Assembly: GCF_037126465.1 (NCBI RefSeq)
Contig: NC_088204.1
Location: 19,102,804-19,166,803 of the forward strand
Direction: 5' to 3'
Origin: Ornithodoros turicata
Lineage: Eukaryota; Arthropoda; Arachnida; Ixodida; Argasidae
Length of the DNA: 64,000 nt
The position numbers and the translations under genes are program-made. Shown here in pieces: positions 46,205 to 54,546 of this stretch. The notes under the pieces were generated by a model. That model saw nothing but the letters and a program-made list of their open reading frames with translations. It did not search any database and was not told where the DNA came from. The first letter of the stretch is position 1. Every line of letters begins with the position of its first letter.

Positions 46205-46471
46205 TTAGAACATGAAGGACAACTGATGGCCACATTGCAACAACGATTGGCCGCATGCACGTAAGCGTCGATGTTGTGAGTCAGGCGTTGTGTGAGTCAA
46301 CGTGAAGTGTTTCAAGCACACACGATTGTCGGACTGCAAATCCATACCCAGTAATCGAGGCCATTCTCGTCTTCGCTGTTCAGCTTGGTACGACGTGACA
46401 CAAGATAACTTAGCTTTTGTCACGCGTCTCCGCAGACCGAAACACAGCACTGTGTACCTTGAGCGCACCAA
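46205..46471 (-). pseudogene. THAP-domain-like fragment
   Basis: The minus-strand frame encodes YQAEQRRREWPRLLG followed by VCLKHF, which matches the second half of a THAP zinc finger (basic RREW segment, then C-x2-H-F). The first Cys pair is not clear and the frame stops soon after, at 46205. THAP domains occur in host DNA-binding proteins and in P-element-type transposases; the context here is repeat-rich, so a transposase remnant is the more likely source. Confidence 0.45.
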
Positions 46472-47410
46472 CTACTGCTTTGTCATCGAGAATGAACATT
46501 TAAAATGAGCACTTCGCATAGCTCGCGTAAGCTACGCTGGCGCTGGCTACGCGCTACGCTACGCATCGCGATCAGAAGAAGACGCAAGACTCGGCCCGCG
46601 AACGGGTTGGTTGGTTGAGGTGGCGCCTCCGTCGAACAGCGCTGCGTTAATTTTTTTTATTTTAAATCGCAAAAAATGCACTAAACAGGGGTTTCTGCAC
46701 TCTTGCGGAAACACGATAAGACATAATATAGTCACCAAAAGAACCAAATCGCGACAAAAAATACTTATCCGCAGTGTTGACCGCTGCACAGGGGGTTGTT
46801 TGACACCAGGCGTCGCGCCGCGCTGCACTACGCCGAATTTTTCGTAACAAATTTAAAATATTTAGAGCGCGTTGTCGGTCGTATGGATATGGCATTTACA
46901 AGCAACAAAGTCGCAAGTCACGTCGCCAGTATACCTTGCTTGTCCACTAGTTTACAGTACCTTTAATGGTGCCATTTCACGCAGTGGCTGACTCTATTAC
47001 GCAACCAATTTCTTCCCGCGAGTCGATTCGTGCTGCTGACACAAAACCTGAAAGGGAGCTTCCGAAAATGCAGGAAAAAAAGAGGTGGAGGAATGTGAAC
47101 CAATATATGCGTGAAATTCCAGCAGAAAGTCGATCAACTGCACTAAATCACTCCGCAGCGCTGAAGCGAAACAAGTCGCATCAACTCCGCGTCAAAAAGA
47201 AAAAGAACGAAAGAGAACTTGTTTCCCTTTCCCGCACAGTGGTATAGCGTCTCGTTGAGCGACATCGGGCGTGGCGACGATACCGTGGAACGCAGTCTAC
47301 ATTCCACCTGAGATATATCTGTCATGCTTCACTTGTCCCCTAACCTCCTCCCTTTGCTTCTTAGCGAGAGTGAGAGAGAAAGAGAAAAGAGGTTATCCGT
47401 CACCGAGCTC

Positions 47411-47662
47411 ACACTCTTAAAAATGAACTTCGCCGCACAGCACGCTCCTGGCCAACTATAATCTCGAATGATAACGTTATCTGCCCAGATTTGTTAAAAA
47501 CGGGAGGCGTACACCTTTTTTTGTGACACTTGTGGTGTTCATAATTGTCACAAAAAAGGCGTACGCCTCCCTTTTTCAACAAATCAAGGCAGATAACGAT
47601 ATCATTCAAGATGATGGTTGGTTAGGAGCGTGCCATGCGGTGAAGTTCATTTCTAAGAGTGC
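47411..47662. mobile_element. Family A hairpin MITE (A12)
   Basis: Subtype 1 with the inner arm GGGAGGCGTACACCTTTTTT and inverse, and outer ends ACACTCTTAAAAATGAACTT and inverse. Confidence 0.9.
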
Positions 47663-47803
47663 AGTTTCGAGTTGGCGTTCGTCACAAGTTCGTGTAATTT
47701 GGTGGCACTGATTAGAGAGTTTAAGTATACCGTCACCACCGCGTCTACCGCACCCAATCAACAGATAAGATTCTGAGTTACGCACGCTCTAATTGTTTCC
47801 GGT

Positions 47804-48305
47804 ACACTCTAAAGACAGAACTTCAACCGCATAACACGCTGTGCGCCAACCATTGCCACGAATGATAGGGCTATCCAATAAAGAGATGGGGGGGAGGCAG
47901 TCGCCTTTTTTGTGGCAATTTTGATTACCATACAAAGGCGTAAGACCCCCCCCCCCCCCTCTTTTCGAATCAGAAGCGATAACCCTACACTCTTATTAAT
48001 GAACTTCACCGCAGAGCACGCTCCTAGCGAACCAGAATCTCGAATGATATCATTATCTGCCCTGATTTGTTGAAAACGGGAGGCGTACGGCTTTTTGTGA
48101 CAATTATGAACAGCATAAGTGTCAGAAAAAAGGCGTACTCCTCCCGTTTTCAACAAATCGAGGCAGATAACGATATCATTCGAGATTATATGGCTGGCTA
48201 GGAGCGTGCTATGCGGTAAAGTTCATTTTTAAGAGAGTATCATTCGTGGCAAGTAATAGTTGGCGCACAGCGTGCTTTGCAGTGAAGTTTTGTTTTTTGG
48301 AGTGT
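47804..48305. mobile_element. Family A hairpin MITE (A13), subtype 2, interrupted
   Basis: Outer ends ACACTCTAAAGACAGAACTT and inverse TTTTGTTTTTTGGAGTGTG. The right arm is split by a subtype 1 copy (A14, 47987-48239). A poly-C run interrupts the inner arm near 47946-47959. Confidence 0.85.
47987..48239. mobile_element. Family A hairpin MITE (A14), subtype 1, nested in A13
   Basis: Ends ACACTCTTATTAATGAACTT and inverse TTTTTAAGAGAGT. The host reads GATAACCCTA before and ATCATTCGTGG after, which join as in the intact subtype 2 copies. Confidence 0.88.
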
Positions 48306-48411
48306 GCACTCTTAAAAATGAGTTTCACCAGATAGCACGCTCCTAGCCAACCGTCATCCCGAATGACAAGTTCTCGCTCCTGATTTGTTGAAAACGGGAG
48401 GCGTACGCCTA
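48306..48411. mobile_element. Family A MITE (A15), left half only
   Basis: Begins CACTCTTAAAAATGAGTTTC directly after A13 and stops in the hairpin loop at GGCGTACGCC. Confidence 0.75.
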
Positions 48412-48479
48412 TAGGCCTAGTAAAGACCGCGATCCCAAGAAAAGAGCAAGGAAGACGCCCCTGAATTGCGTAGTAGTTT

Positions 48480-48920
48480 ACGTTATATCATTGAATTTCA
48501 TTTATACATACATCTTTGCGCATTTTTTTTTATTCATCTGGTTACGTTACGTAATTTAAAAGTTCACCATACCGGCAGCCGTCTTTTACGAAGCGGTTCT
48601 GCGGCCCTCCTGGCCAATCACTTCTGCCAGCAACCATTGCTACACTTCCGTGTCTTCCCAACATGCCTCTCTCCATGCAGATGGCTTTGATAAAAGTGGG
48701 TGCAAAATCCGTCGTCTAATCCGTCTATTGCCTTTGGCTGTGCGCCACACCAGTTAGAAGAAGACAATCCGTCGTTCTGGTCACGCGCTAGTGGTGCCAT
48801 GGTATACGTTTCAATCCAAATAAATCCAGTTTCGCCAAAAGGGTGAGGTATAAGCACTGGGTAGCCTAGCTGGCAATAATAGGGAACTATTTCGACCTGT
48901 GATTGGCTAGATACCTCAAG
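48480..48920. repeat. Dispersed repeat D, copy 2
   Basis: Partner of 31925-32480. It differs by a block (about 48680-48790) between the CATGCCTCTC and CAATCCAAAT landmarks that is shorter in copy 1. Confidence 0.65.
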
Positions 48921-49566
48921 AAGTGGCTGGATATGCATTAATGGCAAGACTCCCTTTCAATACATGGCCCTGAGGGCACTGAGGGCCTGGCACATCTTCA
49001 TGGCATAACTCCTAAACAAGAAACTAAGCTTAACAACTGACTGGGAAAAAGCGTCAGGATTTGTCTCGGGCTACCAAGAACAGGCAGAACGCCAATAGTC
49101 CTGGTAGAAGCACGCCAAACTCCAGTTGAAGCTCTACGGTATCAAGAGACACAACGGCACATTATTGGGCTACTCACCAGGCACACGGATCATCAACTAC
49201 CTAAAAAAGTACAAGCCCGTTACAAAAGCCAAACCGCAAAGACACTTCTGGAGTTAAACACAACCCTTCCCAAGAAGAGAGTCCACACTCTGCGACAAGA
49301 ACACCCACAATGGCTTCTCTTGCAACCGAAAATCTGCACATAGATCCCAGGGATAAGTACAAAGGCGGAAGGAAACGCCTCGGTGTTAAGAACATCCCTC
49401 AACCACCTGCAAGACAACTTCCCTATGGAGACAGTGATCTGCACTGATGGCTCAATTGCTGCAGGGAAATCAGCGAGTGCCTTCGTCGCTAAAAACACAG
49501 GCAAAGGATACAGGCTCTCACACGACATATCCTCCACCACAGCGGAGCTTCACGGCATGCTGAAGG

Positions 49567-49719
49567 CCCACTCTAAAAACAGAACTTCACGGCATAGCAC
49601 GCTGTGCGCCAACCATTGCCAAGAACGACACGGTTATCGCTTCTGATTCGAAGAGAAACGGGGGCGTACGCCTTTTTGTGGCAATTTTCATATATCCAAA
49701 TTGCCACAAAAAGGCGTAC
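49567..49719. mobile_element. Family A MITE (A16), subtype 2, right arm missing
   Basis: Starts CACTCTAAAAACAGAACTTC inside the LINE RNase H codons and ends in the inner arm at AAAAAGGCGTACGG. Confidence 0.8.
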
Positions 49720-49966
49720 GGACACCAAATAGCGGCATATATAGCAAAATAGCGGCATATCCAGCCGCTACTAAAGAACAAGATGTTGTAAACAAGACGC
49801 GATAGTACATGCGATGCTCACTACAGGGTGTCACATATGATAGTCACTGCCATATTGGCGACTCACAAGAAATCAGGGGCTGCAGGCAGCTGCATCTGCT
49901 GCTGCTGCATCTGCAGACATCTGCAGCTGGATCTGCAGTCGCTCTTTTGGGCAGCCACAAAGTTCC

Positions 49967-50214
49967 ACCAGCTCGCGTGGCTCAGTGGTTAGCGTGCTGG
50001 CCATGTCACGTCGAGACTAGGAGGTACCCGGGTTCGAATCCCGGTGCCGGATGTCCTGTCTGCGGTTTTTCCTGGGTTTTCCTCAGACGTTTTCAGACAT
50101 ATGTCGGCACAGTTCCCTTAGAAGTCGGCCCAGGGCGCACACTCCCCTAGGGCGTCAATCGTGACGGTGCCCGTGCACCTCTGAGCCCTTTCACCGCCCA
50201 CCACCGTCACCGTC
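49967..50214 (+). mobile_element. tRNA-derived SINE, most complete copy
   Basis: The head has an A box (GTGGCTCAGTGGTTAGCG, about 49977-49994) and a B box (GGTTCGAATCC, 50031-50041) at Pol III promoter spacing. The body includes CAGACATATGTCGGCACAGT and GAAGTCGGCCCAGG, and the tail is (CCACCACCGTCACC). AAAGTTCCA before and AAAGTCCAA after may be an imperfect target duplication. The layout is that of tick SINEs such as Ruka, a comparison from memory that needs alignment. Confidence 0.85.
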
Positions 50215-50557
50215 AAAGTCCAACTCCCGCCCAGTTAGCTAAGAAGAAGAAGAGGGTGCCTGAATGCTACCTCCATCTGCGCTCGCAAAGAGAACCCTCA
50301 GTGGAATTCCTTCACAAAAGCTGACGCCACATCATATATCCTACAACGGACAGCACAACGATCGGTACACCAGTGGAAAAGAAACCTCAGACTGTTCGAC
50401 TACCTATCCCACATCGAACCGGAACTCAACGGTATCATCCATAGAAATCAGCATATAGGTCTATCCAAACAGCCGTCCACACAACTCAACAACTCTACAC
50501 TCAGGCGACTCTTTACCGAATGAGGAGATCAGCATCGCCAATATGCGCAACATGTAA

Positions 50558-51190
50558 AGGGCAACCTCCATGGAGCGGATGTACAGCGAAAAAGCTGCGA
50601 ACTTCGCTCAGCGTCGGACGCCCTGCGCGAGGCGTCAAAAATGTGAGCGTCCGCCGCCGATCTGCCCATGCCAGATATTTTCGCCCAGCGTCCGCGATTC
50701 CGGAAGCGTCAACTGCAGATGAACCAATCAAAGTTTTCTTCCGCTACGAATCTACGCCAGATCGCCTGCACGTGGTCGTCTGCTCTCGTGAATCATCGTC
50801 GTCGTCCTCTTCTTGCAACTGGATGCTGTCGTCTGCTCGCTGTTACGCCAACTGCATCGTTAGAACGTGAGGCATTCTCTGCCGAGAAACATGTTTTCTT
50901 TTCGCAGTAGTGAATATGCTTTTCGGTACGTTACTGGGCGCATCTTTTCAGACAGATGCTGGATTTAGTTGCAAAATTTGTGACATTGAATGCGCTTTTT
51001 CGAGCAATTGATTTCACTACGCTTTCACCTTATACCCTGGCAACAGTGACATCACAGCATGACTTCCCGACGCCGTCCGCTGGTTTTTCGCTCCATGGAG
51101 CTGGTGCCGGCGAACAACTGGCGGCGGAACGCGCGTGGCAGTCTGCCGCGCGAACTTCGTTGCAAAAATTCGCTCCATGGAGGTTGCCCT
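50558..51190. mobile_element. PIF/Harbinger-like non-autonomous element
   Basis: Ends AGGGCAACCTCCATGGAGCG and the exact inverse, flanked by TAA on both sides (50555-50557 and 51191-51193). A 3-bp TWA duplication is the hallmark of PIF/Harbinger. The element is 633 bp with no transposase. Confidence 0.85.
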
Positions 51191-51430
51191 TAAGACGCGG
51201 GAAGATACGCTCCACGTGATCATCCAATGGCCTGCCTTCAAACAGCACCGAGAAAGGCTGGAAGCTGTCCTAAGCAAGCTCGACTCGCGCCCCTTCAGTT
51301 TTTGTAAGCTGCTGGGTAAATGGCCCTGCTCAAAATTGCAAAAGAAAGCGGAGAAAGCCCTCTTCGTTTTTCTTAAAGAAAGCGGCACTGCACCGCTTCT
51401 AAACCTGGACTCAAAAACATGAGACCAAAA

Positions 51431-51481
51431 GCAAAAGTCTCACGTGTCATTCACTCAAGAGTGACACGTGCTAAAGACTTT
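51431..51481. repeat. Stem-loop after the LINE stop
   Basis: AAAAGTCTCACGTGTCA pairs with TGACACGTG and AAGACTTTT across a short loop, with one three-base bulge. Position directly after the LINE ORF suggests a 3' UTR hairpin. Confidence 0.7.
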
Positions 51482-51699
51482 TCTGTGGATATCACCTATA
51501 CCACCTACAAGAAATGGGGCTGGAAATGGAGAAATTGAGAAGTGGAGCGTGTAAGAACTGGAGCTGCAGGCGCCCTTAGAGGAGCCACCTAGCTCCAATA
51601 CACCACAATCCAGTTAAACTTATTATTTTTATGCAGGCGACATATGAAGTCACCACACAGCTCCAGCAAACACCCAGTTAAAAGAAGAAGAAGACCCTA

Positions 51700-52990
51700 T
51701 AGCACGCAGCTCGAGCGCGCATTCTACTGGCCATAATCTGTTCCTAGTGGTGGAAGAAGAAGAAGAAGATAATCGCTTCTGTGCACAATATTTATGTTCC
51801 CTTGCAGTGTTCGTCCTAGTCTGCTGAACCATCATGTTTCGGAAGAAATTGACACCGTCCCCAGGAGCTCAATCTCCCAAAGTACAGTCTGACGAAGGCG
51901 TACGTATATGTCTCCCATCTTGGCCATATCGCATTACTGAAGCAGTGTGCCGCTGCCTTACGAGAAATTAGGTTGTCCTCCCTCCTTCTGAATTCCATAT
52001 TTCCCTACTTAAACCCGTTCCATGCTTCCCTTGCTAAACGGGCATACGAACTCTGGATCCCCTGACTGTTTTTGAGATTACATTTGCATTCGGCTGTAGA
52101 TGGATGCCACATGTCGTATAGGTTCTGAGTCAAACAAGCAAAACGAGCTACATGTTAACATCCTTTCGCGGTGGCGTATGCATTAGCTACCAAAGCTAAG
52201 AATAGCGAGCGCTTGCAATAAAATTCAATTATGAATAACTGGCTTCGAACCTAATCTTAATATTTTGCGCACTGAGCGTGACCATCGTAAGAAATCGTGC
52301 GACAGACAGCGTTTCTCTTTTCGTTTATTTATTTATTTATTTATTTCATATTTCGGCCTTTCACTTCCCTGTGGACACCTTGGAGCTTGTGTTTGTGTGC
52401 CTCAGTCCCTTGTGCTCGAGCTGTCCCCCGCCTCCACCCTTTCATGCATAAGGATCGGATAGCGTCCCCGATATTCTCTTGTAATGTATATTTCTGTATT
52501 ATCTATGTTTATCATCATTATGATTACTACAGGTAGTTTTCAGTGAGAATTTTATTTGGCATGAATATATTCACTAATTGCATCACTACACCCCTCTGAC
52601 GCCCCTGAAGACATTCTGAAGACATTCTGTACCCCAATATGGCTATGTATATCTGATTCACCTCATATGAACCAGATGTCGAGAAAGGCTGGCCACTGAT
52701 ACCTAAGTGACTGAATGCAGAAATTGTGAAGACTGCGTTTTTCATAGCAGCATACTTAACTTATGTTATGACGTTCTTGACGTACTAATACTTACGTTGT
52801 AGTAATCCTTCGAACTTCAGCACACACTGCCTGCTTTAAACGATACAGTTCCACTCCAGACTAAAAAAATTATATTTTGTATTTATTTATATTTTTATAC
52901 GACTTATATTGACTTTATTTGGTATTGTAAATCGACGTCGCGATTCAGTACGAATTTTCGAAAGAACACATGAAACTTCATGGTTTAGGA
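51700..52990. other. No gene supported
   Basis: Contains a (TTTA)n microsatellite at 52323-52346 and AT-rich sequence near 52860-52920. No domain or RNA gene seen. Confidence 0.4.
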
Positions 52991-52994
52991 TTCT

Positions 52995-53606
52995 TTATTG
53001 AACATAGGTCTCGTCACCGCGAGCTCTTTCTAGCGTTCTGTCCCAGCTAACAACGTTGCGCGCTTCTTCCAGGTATCCGCTCTCCGCCCCACGTTGGAAG
53101 CATGCGATCAGCTGGTGGAGAGGAGACTGAAATCGAGGAGCAATATTGTCAGACGCGTGATCGATTGCGCGTACTACACTGTAAACTTTTTCACACCTTT
53201 AAAGGTGTGCGCTATGCACATTCAACCTGGTGGCGTAACATTGCATCTCCAGGATGATACTTTACAAAATTTGGAAAGCATTACTAAAGATGAAGTGTCA
53301 GTGCAAATCTTGCTTTCATTATGTCTTTGATATCGTAGGTACGAGCTAATGCATATATGCATCGCTGTCGATAATCGAGCACGCGCAAGTGTCTACAATA
53401 CTGTTGAACAATGTTGAGATGTTGCAAGACAGAATTTTTGGAGGACAGACAACACTCAAGTAAAGAAAATTGGTGCGAAACCGTGCTCCATTATGATGTT
53501 ACTAAAATTACACCTAAAAAGGCGTGCCCCATGCACGTTGTTACACCTTTAAAGGTGTGAAAAGATTTAGAGTGTACGATGTCATACTTCTTAAAATTAA
53601 TCAATT
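52995..53606 (-). pseudogene. Unknown C-terminal coding segment split by a MITE
   Basis: On the minus strand an open frame runs from about 53606 to 53575, is broken by the element at 53177-53574, and continues from 53176 to a TAA at 52995-52997. If the MITE and one TA are ignored the two parts join in frame, giving about 70 codons without a stop. The peptide is mixed and globular-looking, with segments such as FQSPLHQLIACFQRGAESGY and ARNVVSWDRTLERARGDE near the end. I recognise no family. The stop lies inside an AATAAA (52994-52999). An upstream in-frame stop near 53612 and the overlap with a plus-strand LINE fragment suggest the 5' side was replaced. It may be the last exon of a lost host gene or of a transposon gene. 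Confidence 0.45.
53177..53574. mobile_element. TIR MITE with CACTSTAAA ends
   Basis: Ends CACTGTAAACTTTTTCACAC and the inverse of GTGTGAAAAGATTTAGAGTG, both followed inward by the palindrome ACACCTTTAAAGGTGT, flanked by TA. The length is 398 bp, so it also shifts the frame of the coding segment it interrupts. Confidence 0.85.
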
Positions 53607-53619
53607 TTATGATACCACC

Positions 53620-53800
53620 GCGTCACGACGAGGGACAATATATTCAATGGGAGGAGGTCGCATCCGGTGTGCCTCAGGGCTCTGTATTAGGACCAATTTT
53701 TGTTTTAGTTTTCATCAGTGAGATCTGTAAGGGCCCTTCTGCTCAGTGTCGATTGTTTGCAGGTGACTGCGCGTTATATTCTGATATTAGACCGTTTTAG
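53620..53800 (+). pseudogene. Non-LTR reverse transcriptase fragment
   Basis: Encodes the RT palm motif SGVPQGSVLGPIF (about 53666-53704) and, about 50 codons on, the catalytic box as FAGDCALY. The usual paired Asp of the F/YADD box is reduced to one (Gly replaces the first Asp near 53762), so it would be inactive even if longer. Only the RT core survives. A weak LINE-like stretch follows at 54280-54525 (SLEYCVP and GLQKEAVQYCYIK). Confidence 0.75.
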
Positions 53801-54546
53801 CAAACCGTTGGTAAGGTTATCGTGCCTATCAGGTCCAATGGCAGCTATGGGTGACACAAGATTCTTATCCACTGATTGGTTCCGGATGATGCGGTTCGAC
53901 GCAACCAACGTTATCAACGGGTTACTAAAACTGAAAGTTGACTCATTAGAGGGTTTTAGTAGACCGTTACGTAACGCACGGAACGTTAACGCAGAGTACG
54001 TATAGTTCTCTACCGCGAAACGGATCAGGCAACGCTACGAACGGTACGGTAAGAACTGTGTTGCCATCCAACGGCGATAACATGAACTACCGTTCCCAAG
54101 TTGTCTAGGCATCTGTTTCGGAACGAATTGCCTAATACAACTACGTTCAGGGAGCCTAATATAAGTATACAGGGAGTTCAATGCCAGAATAGACGCTCTC
54201 AAGGTTCAGGTTCTCAAGTATACTCTTTACTGCGAGATGGCGTTGTCACTGCGCCTTCTATTGAGGCTATTTAGAGGGCATGTACAATGTCCGTCGTAAC
54301 CCTTCACTTGAATATTGTGTACCGTGCGTAAAGTTCCGTATTTATTGCGTACCTGTGTTGTCTACACTCGTACGTGGCCTTCAGAAGGAAGCTGTACAGT
54401 ATTGCTACATAAAAATAATGGGAGTGGCGACGCTGAAATCGGACTACTCATCTAAGCCCCTCGCAAAGTTGGTGGCTTGGACATATAGATCCAGAGATCA
54501 GAAAGTGGACATGGTACCAAAGTGATTGACCCTCTCTTCCGCGCAG

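Larger units (their letters stand above)
49030..51440 (+). pseudogene. I/R1-type LINE 3' half: RNase H and C-terminal zinc knuckle, interrupted three times
   Basis: Non-LTR retrotransposon ORF2 remains on the plus strand. The RNase H start is at 49425-49566: the frame reads VICTDGSIAAGKSASAFV and later STTAELHGMLKA, giving the first Asp and the Glu of the RNase H active site. MITE A16 then cuts it at 49567. LINE-like coding resumes after the SINE at about 50240-50557 and ends in CATCK, where a Harbinger-like element (50558-51190) enters. Coding continues at 51194 with TREDTLHVIIQWPAF and then KALFVFLKESG, the usual C-terminal zinc knuckle followed by the terminal helix region. The stop is near 51421. 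The reverse transcriptase is not visible, and the copy is dead. Confidence 0.8.

Noticed and set aside
41407..48411. CRISPR-like array from recurrent short palindromes
   Set aside because: Repeats are about 240 bp hairpins with irregular spacing in a eukaryotic genome, with no regular spacers.
50031..50041. tRNA gene at the SINE head
   Set aside because: A and B boxes are present, but the fold lacks a full acceptor stem and runs straight into the SINE body, so it is a SINE promoter.
54526..54546. TTG start for the M13 frame
   Set aside because: Non-ATG start is unlikely here; the bases form a pyrimidine-rich splice acceptor ending in AG.
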